Assembly (NCBI RefSeq): GCF_036227565.1
Contig: NZ_CP109460.1
Coordinates: 1,798,001 to 1,862,000 of the forward strand
Direction of reading: 5' to 3'
Source: Streptomyces sp. NBC_01454
GTDB lineage: Bacteria > Actinomycetota > Actinomycetes > Streptomycetales > Streptomycetaceae
DNA: 64,000 bases
The notes under the pieces: model-generated
The model's input: the letters and a program-made list of their open reading frames with translations, nothing else
The model's database searches: none
Told to the model about the DNA's origin: nothing
In this document: positions 55,133 through 63,396 of the stretch, piece after piece
Position numbering within the stretch: the first letter of the stretch is position 1
Layout: each line of letters begins with the position of its first letter
Made by a program: the position numbers and the translations under genes

Positions 55133-56530
55133 TCAGCTGCCCAGGCGGGACAGGATCGCGGGGCCGAGGTCGGTCACATCGCCGGCGCCCATGGTGAGAA
55201 CAAGGTCACCGGGCTTGGCCATTCCTGCGACGACATCCGGGACGGCCGCCTGGTCGCTCTCGGGGGTGACATCGGCGCCCGCGGCGCGCGCGGCATCGAT
55301 GATCAGGGCGCTGGTGACGCCCGGGATCGGGTCCTCGCGGGCCGGGTAGATGTCCAGGACCACGGAGGCGTCGGCGAGGGCGAGTGCCTGGCCCATCTCC
55401 GTGCCCAGTTCCTGGGTGCGGGAGAAGAGGTGCGGCTGGAAGACGACCAGCACCCGGGCGCCGTCGGCGGCGCCGCGGATGGCGTCCAGATCGGCGCTCA
55501 TCTCCGAGGGGTGGTGGGCGTAGGAGTCGATGACCTGGACGCCGGCCGCCTCGCCCTTGAGCTGGAGGCGGCGCTTGACGCCGGTGTACTTGCCGAGGGC
55601 GGAGGCGAGGTTGTGCGGCGGGATGCCCAGGGCGATGCCGGCGGCCAGGGCGGCGACGGCGTTGTGGGCGTAGTGCCGGCCCGGGACGGAGACCGTGAAG
55701 GTGAGGATCTTGCCGCTGCTGAGGGTGACGGTGACATCGCTGGTCAGGCCGCGGGGGTTGACCTTGAGGATGCGGACGTCGGCGTCCGCGGACTCGCCGT
55801 AGGTGACGACCTCGATGTCATGGCGGCCGGCGATCTTGGCGGTCAGCTCGCGGGCGCCGGGGTGGTCGGCGGAGATGACCAGGGTGCCGCCGGGGCGGAT
55901 GCGGCCGACGAAGGTTTCGAAGGACTCGTAGATCTCGTCCATCGAGGCGTAGTTGGCGTGGTGGTCCAGCTCCACGTTGAGGACGATGGCGACCTCGGGG
56001 GCGTACTTGTGGAAGCTGCGGTCGCTCTCGTCTGCCTCGGCGACGAAGATCTCGCCGGCGCCGTGCTCGGCGTTGGATCCCGGGGCGTCGAGGTCGCCGC
56101 CGATGGCGTAGGACGGCGTGAGGCCGAGGGCGCCGAGGGAGACGGCGAGCATGGAGGTCGTCGTCGTCTTGCCGTGCGTGCCGGCGACGGCCACGGGGCG
56201 CAGGCCGTCCATGAGGGAGGCGAGCGCGTCGGAGCGGTGGACGACCGGGATGCCGCGCTCATGGGCGGCGGCCAGCTCGGGGTTGTCGGGGCGGATCGCG
56301 GAGGAGACGACGACGCTGGTGGCGTCCTCGGCGAGATGCCCGGCGGCATGGCCGAGGTGGACCGTGACGCCGAGGGCGCGCAGGGCCTGGGCGGTCGCGG
56401 AGTCCTTGGCGTCACTGCCCGCGACCCGGGCCCCGCGCTGCGCGAGGATCTTGGCGATGCCCGACATGCCGGCTCCGCCGATGCCGATGAAGTGCGGTCG
56501 GTCCATCGAGGCTGGGATGGCGGGTGCCAT
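55133..56530 (-). CDS. murC: UDP-N-acetylmuramate-L-alanine ligase
   Basis: This 465-residue Mur ligase adds L-alanine to UDP-MurNAc, the first peptide step of peptidoglycan. The UDP-binding N-domain has FIGIGGAGMSGIAKIL, the ATP P-loop is VAGTHGKTTTTSML, and the metal/catalytic glutamate and histidine lie in VAEADESDRSF and VLNVELDHHANYASM. The C-domain carries DSYAHHPSEMSADLDAIRG and VFQPHLFSRTQ. The ATG at 56530 follows AGGGAGA. It lies outside the main division/cell-wall cluster in this window, which fits its separate location in many streptomycetes. It would be essential. Confidence 0.95.
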   Translation of the reverse strand: MAPAIPASMDRPHFIGIGGAGMSGIAKILAQRGARVAGSDAKDSATAQALRALGVTVHLGHAAGHLAEDATSVVVSSAIRPDNPELAAAHERGIPVVHRSDALASLMDGLRPVAVAGTHGKTTTTSMLAVSLGALGLTPSYAIGGDLDAPGSNAEHGAGEIFVAEADESDRSFHKYAPEVAIVLNVELDHHANYASMDEIYESFETFVGRIRPGGTLVISADHPGARELTAKIAGRHDIEVVTYGESADADVRILKVNPRGLTSDVTVTLSSGKILTFTVSVPGRHYAHNAVAALAAGIALGIPPHNLASALGKYTGVKRRLQLKGEAAGVQVIDSYAHHPSEMSADLDAIRGAADGARVLVVFQPHLFSRTQELGTEMGQALALADASVVLDIYPAREDPIPGVTSALIIDAARAAGADVTPESDQAAVPDVVAGMAKPGDLVLTMGAGDVTDLGPAILSRLGS

Positions 56531-56670
56531 GGTGCGTCTCCCTGATCGTCGATCATCGCGAGCGGTGGTGCTGCCGTTCGGTCGTGCTGTCGATGATTCT
56601 CGCACCCGGCACCGACAGCCCCGGCCCACGGACCCCGGCGGGCCTGGCTCCCCGGCCCGGCGGCCGGTGG

Positions 56671-57312
56671 TCAGCGGCGGATCAGGCCCCGGGCGGTGGC
56701 GGCGGCGACCGCGGAGGTACGGGAGTCCACGCCCAGCTTGGCGTAGATGTGGACGAGGTGGGACTTGACGGTGGCCTGGCTGAGGAAGAGCCGCTTGCTG
56801 ACCGCCGCGTTCGACAGGCCCTCGGCGACGAGCTGGAGGACCTCCGTCTCACGCCGGGAGAGCGCGCTGGCGGGGGTGCGCAGCCGGTCCATCAGGCGCA
56901 GCGCGACGGTGGGGGCGAGCGCGGACCGTCCGGCGGCGGCGGTGCGGACCGCGGCGGCCAGCTCCTGGGGCGGGGCGTCCTTGAGGAGGTAGCCGGTGGC
57001 GCCGGCCTCGATGGCGGCGAGGATGTCGGCGTCGGTGTCGTACGTGGTCAGGATGAGGACGCGGGGGCCGCCGGGGCGGGCGGTGATCTCGGCGGTGGCC
57101 TGCGAGCCCAGCATCCGGCCGCCGAACTGGAGGTCCATGAGGACCACGTCGACGTCGCACCGCGCGGCGAGGCGGACCGCCTCTTCGGCGGTGGGGACGT
57201 CGGCGACGATCGCGAAGTCCGGTTCGGTCTCCAGCACGGCGCGCAGCCCGGCGCGTACGACGGGGTGGTCGTCGGCGAGCAGCAGCCGGACGGGGGTGTC
57301 CGGGGCGGTCAC
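56671..57312 (-). CDS. NarL/LuxR-type response regulator
   Basis: This 213-residue regulator has a receiver domain with acidic ADDHPVV and the phospho-acceptor aspartate in VDVVLMDLQFGG, then the switch region LILTTYDTDADI and lysine in GYLLKDAPP. The C-terminal LuxR HTH is SRRETEVLQLVAEGLSNAAV and LFLSQATVKSHLVHIYAKLG. GTG at 57312 overlaps the kinase stop (GTGA), so it is translationally coupled. It is divergent from the FtsX/ATPase exporter across the kinase gene, the usual arrangement for a system that switches on an export pump. Confidence 0.93.
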   Translation of the reverse strand: MTAPDTPVRLLLADDHPVVRAGLRAVLETEPDFAIVADVPTAEEAVRLAARCDVDVVLMDLQFGGRMLGSQATAEITARPGGPRVLILTTYDTDADILAAIEAGATGYLLKDAPPQELAAAVRTAAAGRSALAPTVALRLMDRLRTPASALSRRETEVLQLVAEGLSNAAVSKRLFLSQATVKSHLVHIYAKLGVDSRTSAVAAATARGLIRR

Positions 57313-58553
57313 GGGGCGGCCTCCGCGGCTGCGTCGGGTGCGGTGGCGGGGCAGGGCAGGGTGACGGCGACCGCGGTGCCCTCCCCGGGGGCGGACTCGA
57401 CGGCCAGCGTCCCCTGGAGGGCGCGGGCCCGGGCGTGCATCGCGGCGAGGCCGAAGCCGGTGCCGCCGGCCGCGGCGGAGCCGGGTGCGGGCACCTCGGC
57501 GGGCCGGAACCCGGCCCCGTCGTCGACGACGTCCAGCGCGACCTCGGTGTCCATGTAGCTGAGGGTCAGCTCGACGCGGCCGGCGCAGGCGTGCCGGACG
57601 GTGTTGGCGAGCGCGGACTGGGCGATGCGCAGCAGGGCGACCTCGTGCGGGGTGGGCAGCGCGAGGGGCGTGCCGGAGACCTGGCAGTGCACGGTGAGAC
57701 CGGAGCTGCGAGCCGTGGTGGCGCAGAGCCGCTCCAGGGCTGCGGGCAGCGACCCCGCCTCCAGGGCGGGCGGGCTGAGCGCCTGCACGAAGCGGCGCGC
57801 CTCGGCGAGGTTGTCGACGGCGGTGGTGCGGGCCTGCCGGACGTGCCCGAGGGCCGCTTCGGGCTGCTGGGGCAGCACGCGTTCGGCGGCCCGCAGCAGC
57901 AGCTGGATGCTGGACAGCCCCTGCGCGAGGGTGTCGTGGATCTCGCGGGCCAGCCGCTCGCGTTCGGCGAGCCGGCCGGCGGCGCGCTCCGCGGCGGCCA
58001 GTTCGCCGCGGGTGGCGGTGAGTTCCTCGATGAGGCGGCGGCGCTGCTCGCTCTCCCGGTAGAGGGCCTGGTAGCCGAGGACCACGGCGACCGCGACGGC
58101 GGCGCCGAGGGCGGGCCCGATGACCGTGCCGACGCCGAGGGTGTGGGTGTGCCAGCGGAATCCCGCGATGGCGGCGAGGGTGGTGGCCGCGACGGCGGGC
58201 AGCGACCGGCGCGGCGGCAGCAGATGCAGCTGGACGAAGAACAGCGGGAACGCCAGCCAGACGCCGTCCGGGGTGAGCGCGAGCAGCGCCAGCCACACCA
58301 GGGCGACGGCCGCGAGCCACAGGGCCGCGGCACGCGGTGAGCTGCCCACGCGGGGCAGCCGCGGCCCGAGGGCGTAGAGGGCGAGCAGCGCGGCGGCGGT
58401 GGCGAGGACGGCCGGGGCGTTGGGGGCGTGCCCGGCCACCGCCCGTACGGCGACGAGCGCGAGCAGCCCGGCCACCAGCAGATGCAGGCAGCTGCGCAGG
58501 ACCCGCAGGACGGGGGTGAGGGAGGGGGCGGCGGTCATGGCTTCTTCGGTCAT
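57309..58553 (-). CDS. Membrane sensor histidine kinase (NarL-partner type)
   Basis: This 414-residue kinase has five or so N-terminal membrane helices (LLVAGLLALVAVRAVAG, ALWLAAVALVWLALLALT) and no large external domain, so it probably senses within the membrane. A coiled segment RRRLIEELTATRGELAAAER leads to the HisKA_3 phospho-histidine in LAREIHDTLAQGLSSIQLLL. The HATPase core shows ALANTVRHA, VVDDGAGFRP and GTGFGLAAMHARA. GAGGGGG precedes the ATG at 58553. It is followed by its response regulator and faces the ABC exporter, suggesting that drug or envelope stress is the signal. Confidence 0.92.
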   Translation of the reverse strand: MTEEAMTAAPSLTPVLRVLRSCLHLLVAGLLALVAVRAVAGHAPNAPAVLATAAALLALYALGPRLPRVGSSPRAAALWLAAVALVWLALLALTPDGVWLAFPLFFVQLHLLPPRRSLPAVAATTLAAIAGFRWHTHTLGVGTVIGPALGAAVAVAVVLGYQALYRESEQRRRLIEELTATRGELAAAERAAGRLAERERLAREIHDTLAQGLSSIQLLLRAAERVLPQQPEAALGHVRQARTTAVDNLAEARRFVQALSPPALEAGSLPAALERLCATTARSSGLTVHCQVSGTPLALPTPHEVALLRIAQSALANTVRHACAGRVELTLSYMDTEVALDVVDDGAGFRPAEVPAPGSAAAGGTGFGLAAMHARARALQGTLAVESAPGEGTAVAVTLPCPATAPDAAAEAAP

Positions 58554-58714
58554 GGCCCCCTCAGGCTAAGGGCCCTCCTCACCTGCGGCATCAACCGAAG
58601 GGTTGACCGCCGGGCGCACCTTTGGGCGCCCGGCGGACCACTCCCCCGCGCGATGCCCGGACCCCGCCCGGGAGACGACGGTGGGTGGTGGCCGCCGGGC
58701 AGTGGGTCCGGCGT

Positions 58715-58744
58715 CCGGAAGCAACCGGAAGCAACCGGAAGCAA
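58715..58744. repeat. Three tandem 10-bp units upstream of the FtsX-like gene
   Basis: CCGGAAGCAA is repeated three times in tandem (58715-58744), ending immediately before the GGAGGG ribosome site. It could be a direct-repeat binding site for the adjacent response regulator. No function is shown. Confidence 0.7.
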
Positions 58745-58758
58745 GGAGGGCACCGCCT

Positions 58759-59859
58759 GTGTTCGTGGCCTGGAGGGACCTGGGATTCGCCAGGGGACGG
58801 TTCGCCCTGATGGGCACCGTCATCGCGCTGATCACGGTGCTGGTGGGGCTGCTGTCGGGCCTGACGGCGGGCCTGGGACGGGAGAACACCTCGGCGATCA
58901 CCGGGCTGCCCGCCGACCATCTGGTGTTCTCGGCGCCCGCCGGCGCCAGCGGCCCCACGTTCACCGATTCGCGGCTGTCCGCGCGGACCGTGGCGGCCTG
59001 GGAGCGGGTGCCGGGCGTACGGGGCGCCGAGCCGCTGGGGATCGCGCCGGCGAAGGCCGGGGCGGGCGGCCGGAGCGCCGCGGTGTCGGCGTTCGGGGTG
59101 CGGCCGGGGTCCCGGCCGGCACCTGCGGGGGTCCGGGAAGGGGCGGTGGTGCTGTCCAAGAAGGCCGCCGCCGCGCTGGGCGTACGGGCCGGCGAGACGC
59201 TGACGCTGGGCGACCGGCCCCGCACCGTCGCCGCGGTGTCGGGCACGGCGATGTACAGCCATACGCCGGTGGTCTGGATGGCGCTGCACGACTGGCGACG
59301 GCTGGCGGGCGGCCCCGGGGCGGCCGGCGGGTCCGGCGGGCCCGCTCCCGGGCCGGGCGCCACCGTGCTCGCCCTGTCCACCACGGGGTCGGCCGACCTG
59401 GCCGCCGCCGACGCGCGGCTGGGCACCCGGACCCTCGGCACCGGCGACGCGCTGTCGGCCATCGGCTCCTACCGCGCGGAGAACGGCTCCCTCCAGCTGA
59501 TGCGCGGTTTCCTCTTCGCGATCTCCGCGCTGGTCATCGGGGCGTTCTTCACGGTGTGGACGATCCAGCGCAGCGGTGATGTGGCGGTGCTGAAGGCACT
59601 GGGTGCCTCGACCGGCTCGCTGCTGCGGGACGCGCTCGGCCAGGCCGTCGTCCTGCTGCTGCTCGGGACCGGCCTGGGCAGCGCCGTGGTGGCCGCGGTG
59701 GGCGCCGGCCTCGGCTCCGCGGTGCCCTTCGTGCTCGACCCGTCCACCGTGCTGACGCCGGCCCTGATCATGACCGCGCTGGGCGCCGCCGGCGCCGCGC
59801 TGGCCGTCCGCCGCATCACCTCCGTCGACCCGCTGACCGCCCTGGGAAGTGCCCGATGA
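58759..59859 (+). CDS. FtsX/MacB-like ABC transporter permease
   Basis: This 366-residue membrane protein has one N-terminal helix (FALMGTVIALITVLVGLLSG), a large outside domain of about 230 residues, and three C-terminal helices (LFAISALVIGAFFTVWTIQR, AVVLLLLGTGLGSAVVAAVG, LIMTALGAAGAALAVRRITS). This is the FtsX/MacB topology. The frame is open from 58603, but GTG at 58759 has GGAGGG 8 nt upstream and begins in the family-typical FVAWRDLGFARGRF. Its stop overlaps the ATPase start. Probable role: exporting an antibiotic, peptide or lipid under control of the facing two-component system. Confidence 0.9.
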   Translation: MFVAWRDLGFARGRFALMGTVIALITVLVGLLSGLTAGLGRENTSAITGLPADHLVFSAPAGASGPTFTDSRLSARTVAAWERVPGVRGAEPLGIAPAKAGAGGRSAAVSAFGVRPGSRPAPAGVREGAVVLSKKAAAALGVRAGETLTLGDRPRTVAAVSGTAMYSHTPVVWMALHDWRRLAGGPGAAGGSGGPAPGPGATVLALSTTGSADLAAADARLGTRTLGTGDALSAIGSYRAENGSLQLMRGFLFAISALVIGAFFTVWTIQRSGDVAVLKALGASTGSLLRDALGQAVVLLLLGTGLGSAVVAAVGAGLGSAVPFVLDPSTVLTPALIMTALGAAGAALAVRRITSVDPLTALGSAR

Positions 59860-60542
59860 GCCTCGAACTGACCGATGTCACCCTCACCTACCCCGACGGC
59901 GACGCCCGCTTGACCGCGCTGGACGAGGTCTCGCTGACCGTGGCGCCCGGCTGTCTGACGGCGGTGATCGGGCCGTCCGGCTCCGGCAAGTCCAGCCTGC
60001 TCGCGGTCGCCGCCACGCTGATCCGCCCGGAGCGCGGACGGGTGGTGCTCGACGGCACGGACACCACCGGGCTCGGCCGCGCGGAGCTGACGGCGCTGCG
60101 CCGCACCACCGTCGGCACGGTCTTCCAGCAGCCGAACCTGCTCCCGTCGCTGACCGCCGCCGAGCAGCTCCAGGTAATGGCCCATCTGGACGGCCGCTCG
60201 CCCCGTAAGGCACGCGGCCGGGCACCGGAACTGCTGGCCGCGGTCGGCCTGGAACGGCTGGCCGGGCGGCGGCCGCACCAGCTGTCGGGCGGCCAGCGGC
60301 AGCGGGTCAACATCGCGCGGGCGCTGATGAACGAACCGGCGGTGCTGCTGGTGGACGAGCCGACCAGCGCCCTGGACCGCGAGCGGGGCGCCGCGGTGCT
60401 CGATCTGCTGCTCTCCCTCACCCATCAGCGCGCCACGGCGACGGTGCTGGTCACCCACGACCCGGCGCATCTGGACGCGGCCGACGAGGTCGCCGAGGTG
60501 CGGGACGGCCGGCTGCGCCTGCGGACCGGCGCCCGTCCCTGA
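59856..60542 (+). CDS. ABC transporter ATPase (LolD/MacB-like)
   Basis: This 228-residue ATPase powers the adjacent permease. Walker A is AVIGPSGSGKSSLLAVAATL, the Q-loop is GTVFQQPNLLPSLTA, the signature is HQLSGGQRQRVNIARAL, Walker B is AVLLVDEPTSALDRERG, and the H-loop is LVTHDPAHL. All elements are intact. Its ATG overlaps the permease stop, so the pair is one transcript. It converges with the universal-stress-like gene at 60560. Confidence 0.95.
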   Translation: MSLELTDVTLTYPDGDARLTALDEVSLTVAPGCLTAVIGPSGSGKSSLLAVAATLIRPERGRVVLDGTDTTGLGRAELTALRRTTVGTVFQQPNLLPSLTAAEQLQVMAHLDGRSPRKARGRAPELLAAVGLERLAGRRPHQLSGGQRQRVNIARALMNEPAVLLVDEPTSALDRERGAAVLDLLLSLTHQRATATVLVTHDPAHLDAADEVAEVRDGRLRLRTGARP

Positions 60543-60559
60543 TCCCGCCGCGCGGCCGC

Positions 60560-61057
60560 TCAGCTCCCGGGGGAGCTCTGGGGCTGGTCGTCCGCCGCGT
60601 GCGAGAAGAGTTTGAGGACCGGGACGCCGACCATGTGGCGGGCCCGGGAGGCCCAGTCGCGGTGGAAGAACTCCTCGACGAAGTGCGGGGTGGTCAGCAC
60701 GATCACCTCGTCCGCTCCGGTCTCCTCGACGATGGACCGCAGCAGGTCCAGCGGATGGTCCTCGACCACCTGGCCGACCGCCTCCGCACCGGTGGCGCGC
60801 AGGGCCCCCAGGGTGTGCGCCAGGGCCACCTCGGCGGGTGCCTCCGCCTGGGCGCCGCCCGGCTCCTCGCCCTCCCGTACGGCGTCGTCGAACTCGCCGA
60901 GAGCGACGTCGTCGATGGCCCGCAGCAGCACGTCCTGCTTGCCGCGCGGCTGCATGAGCACGACGAACGAGATCCGGTCGTCGCCATGCAGCGTGGTCAC
61001 GAACTCCACGTCGGCAGGCGTCAGAGGCTTCTCGATCATCAATACGCTCGTGAACAC
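60560..61057 (-). CDS. Small conserved actinobacterial protein (universal-stress-like)
   Basis: This 165-residue protein starts VFTSVLMIEKPLTPADVEFV and contains RISFVVLMQPRGKQDVLLRA, VVEDHPLDLLRSIVEETGAD and EVIVLTTPHFVEEFFHRDWA, then ARHMVGVPVLKLFSH. The strand/helix order and the TGADEVIVLTTPH element resemble universal stress proteins. Close relatives in Streptomyces databases have, as I recall, been labelled indole-3-glycerol-phosphate synthase, but no TrpC barrel motif is visible. GTG at 61057 with AAGGGCG upstream is chosen over the longer frame at 61096. The function is unknown; it is probably cytoplasmic. Confidence 0.65.
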   Translation of the reverse strand: MFTSVLMIEKPLTPADVEFVTTLHGDDRISFVVLMQPRGKQDVLLRAIDDVALGEFDDAVREGEEPGGAQAEAPAEVALAHTLGALRATGAEAVGQVVEDHPLDLLRSIVEETGADEVIVLTTPHFVEEFFHRDWASRARHMVGVPVLKLFSHAADDQPQSSPGS

Positions 61058-61196
61058 GACGGACGCCCTTCTTCTCCTCGGGACACCGCATCGCACGGTG
61101 CCCCACAGAAACCATCCTGCCCCGTCGCCACACAGGGCCTGCTGGCCTTTAGTGTGCCCAACGGAAGCTAAGCGGAACAGGTAATTCCGCTGTTTG

Positions 61197-62021
61197 TCAC
61201 GCCCGGCGGTAGCGAGTGAACAGGAATCCCTCCTCCTCCAACACCGATGCCAGGGCGAAGCGCTCGGGAACCGGGACGGCAGGACCGTTCATGATCCTCT
61301 GAGCATCCCCCACAGCCACCACCGGAGCCAGCGACAGACACATCTCGTCCAGCGCGCCGGCCGCGGCGAACTGTCCCAGCAGCCTGGGCCCGCCCTCCGT
61401 CAGCAGCCGGGTGTGGCCCCGTCCGGCCAGCACCCCGGCCACCCGCGCCGGATCGACGCCGGTGCCCTCCCCGGCGAACAGCACCTCGACGCCCGCCGCC
61501 CGGGCCGTCTCCACCCGGTCCGCCGGGGCGCCGGCGCCGGTCAGTACGAGGGTGGGCACCAGCGGCGCGCTGAACAGGGGCAGCGTGAAGTCCAGCGCCA
61601 GACCTGCGGTGACCACGGCGATGGCCGGGGCCGGGCCCTGGCCGGCAGCGGCCCGGCGGGCGGCGAACACCTCCCGGGCGCGGGCCGGGCGGTAGCCCTC
61701 CTGCCGCACCGTTTCCGCCCCCACCACCACGGCGTCCGCGAGCCCCCGCAGCACCCCGAAGATCCGCATGTCGGCCTGGCCGGAGAGCGGCTGCGAGCGG
61801 CCCTCGTGATGGGCCGCCCCGTCCAAGGAGGACACCATGTTCGCGCGCAGCCAGCCGGTGCGCCCCGCACGCACCGGGTCGTCCGCCGCCGGGTACGCGT
61901 AGGCCTGCGCCAGCTCGTCCGGCGTCCACGGCCGGTCCACCGGGTCGACCGCTCCCACCTCGGTCTTCGCGGTGTCGGGGGTCGGCGCGGGCGGGGCGGG
62001 GAGGGGGAACAGGCGTCGCAT
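61197..62021 (-). CDS. RibD C-terminal-type pyrimidine reductase
   Basis: This 274-residue protein has the dihydrofolate-reductase-like fold of RibD reductase domains. Visible are TGWLRANMVSSLDGAAHHEG, MRIFGVLRGLADAVVVGAET, and LLTEGGPRLLGQFAAAGALD. It lacks the RibD deaminase domain, so it may reduce a flavin precursor or an unrelated substrate such as an F420- or folate-like intermediate. It has no riboflavin neighbours. The ATG at 62021 is the best start for the family length; the longer frame at 62261 overlaps the divergent zapE gene. The ribosome site is weak, and a leaderless transcript is possible. Confidence 0.85.
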   Translation of the reverse strand: MRRLFPLPAPPAPTPDTAKTEVGAVDPVDRPWTPDELAQAYAYPAADDPVRAGRTGWLRANMVSSLDGAAHHEGRSQPLSGQADMRIFGVLRGLADAVVVGAETVRQEGYRPARAREVFAARRAAAGQGPAPAIAVVTAGLALDFTLPLFSAPLVPTLVLTGAGAPADRVETARAAGVEVLFAGEGTGVDPARVAGVLAGRGHTRLLTEGGPRLLGQFAAAGALDEMCLSLAPVVAVGDAQRIMNGPAVPVPERFALASVLEEEGFLFTRYRRA

Positions 62022-62088
62022 GGCGGCAGTGTGACATGCCTCGCTCACCGGACCGGCGGACACCGCACAGGAGATAGGCTGGACGGCT

Positions 62089-63210
62089 GTGTCATCTTCC
62101 CAGCCCTCTTCCGCGCAGCCCGACCCGACAGCCGGTCCCCCGGCCGACGGTGACGACGCGACCCCCGCCGCGCTGACCGCCCGCGCCCCGCACGTCCCGG
62201 CCGACCGCCTGGTGGCCGAGATGGTGCCGCCGCCGCGCTTCCAGGGCGCCCGCTTCGACACCTACCTCCCGGACCCGAAGCAGCCCAGCCAGTCCGAGGC
62301 CGTCCAGGTCCTGAGCGACTTCGCGGACGGCATCGGCGACGCCCCGGCGGGCGGCGGAAAGCGGCGCTGGTTCGCCAGGAAGCCGGCGGCCCCCACCGGC
62401 CCGCGCGGCGTCTATCTGGACGGCGGCTACGGCGTCGGCAAGACCCATCTGCTCGCCTCCCTGTGGCACGCCGCCTCCGCCCCGGCGGAGCGCAAGGCCT
62501 TCGGCACCTTCGTCGAGCTGACGAACCTCGTCGGCGCGCTCGGCTTCCAGCAGACCGTGCGCACGCTCGGCGAGCACCGGCTGCTGTGCATCGACGAGTT
62601 CGAGCTGGACGATCCCGGTGACACCGTCCTGGTCTCCACCCTGCTCGGCAAGCTGGTGGACGCCGGGGTGGCACTGGCCGCCACGTCCAACACGCTGCCC
62701 GGCAAGCTCGGCGAGGGCCGGTTCGCCGCCGCCGACTTCCTGCGCGAGATCCAGGGGCTGAGCGCCCAGTTCCGTCCGCTGCGCATCGACGGCGAGGACT
62801 ACCGCCACCGCGGACTGCCCGAGGCGCCCGCCCCGTTCGACGACGAGACGGTCACCCGTACGGCGTACCGCACGCCCGGTGCCTCACTCGACGACTTCCC
62901 CTCCCTGCTGGAACATCTGTCCACGGTGCACCCCAGCCGCTACGGCGCGATGTGCGACGGCATCGAAGCGGTCTGCCTCACCGACGTCCAGGCGGTGCCC
63001 GACCAGTCGACGGCGCTGCGCCTGGTCGTCCTCGCGGACCGGCTCTACGACCGCGAGGTCCCGGTGCTGACCTCCGGCAAGGCCTTCGACGAGCTGTTCA
63101 GCGAGGAGATGCTGCGCGGCGGCTACCGCAAGAAGTACTTCCGGGCGATCTCCCGGCTGACGGCGCTGGCGCGGGACGCGGGCGCTTTGGTGGCCGACGG
63201 CTCCCGGTAG
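62089..63210 (+). CDS. zapE: ZapE/AFG1-like ATPase
   Basis: This 373-residue P-loop ATPase contains Walker A VYLDGGYGVGKTHLLASL, Walker B HRLLCIDEFELDDPGDT, and conserved AATSNTLPGKLGEGRFAAAD and FLREIQGLSAQFRPLRIDG. ZapE in E. coli modulates FtsZ assembly; AFG1 acts on mitochondrial inner-membrane proteins. The first 40 residues are Pro/Ser/Ala-rich. The GTG at 62089 lies 8 nt after a TAGGCT -10-like box with no ribosome site, so the message may be leaderless. It is divergent from the RibD-like gene. Confidence 0.9.
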   Translation: MSSSQPSSAQPDPTAGPPADGDDATPAALTARAPHVPADRLVAEMVPPPRFQGARFDTYLPDPKQPSQSEAVQVLSDFADGIGDAPAGGGKRRWFARKPAAPTGPRGVYLDGGYGVGKTHLLASLWHAASAPAERKAFGTFVELTNLVGALGFQQTVRTLGEHRLLCIDEFELDDPGDTVLVSTLLGKLVDAGVALAATSNTLPGKLGEGRFAAADFLREIQGLSAQFRPLRIDGEDYRHRGLPEAPAPFDDETVTRTAYRTPGASLDDFPSLLEHLSTVHPSRYGAMCDGIEAVCLTDVQAVPDQSTALRLVVLADRLYDREVPVLTSGKAFDELFSEEMLRGGYRKKYFRAISRLTALARDAGALVADGSR

Positions 63211-63307
63211 GGGGCGAGCGGCGCGATCCGGCGGGCGCCCATCGCACGGTTCCCGGCGGCCGGGCATGGGGCGAGCGCACGTCTGCATCCCCCCACCCCC
63301 GAACCCA

Positions 63308-63353
63308 CCCCCGCCCCCTCCCCCGAAGGGGGAGAGGGGGGAGGGGGCGGGGG
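63308..63353. terminator. Long GC-only hairpin between zapE and the partial permease
   Basis: A C-rich left arm (about 63308-63324) pairs with a G-rich right arm (about 63336-63353) across a short GAAGGG-centred loop. The genes on either side converge here, so it probably stops both transcripts. Confidence 0.75.
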
Positions 63354-63396
63354 AGAAAGCCGTGGCCACGGGAACCGCCCCACCACCCCGCCTCGT

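Noticed and set aside
60560..61057. Indole-3-glycerol-phosphate synthase assignment
   Set aside because: No TrpC barrel motifs or matching length; the visible pattern is closer to universal stress proteins.
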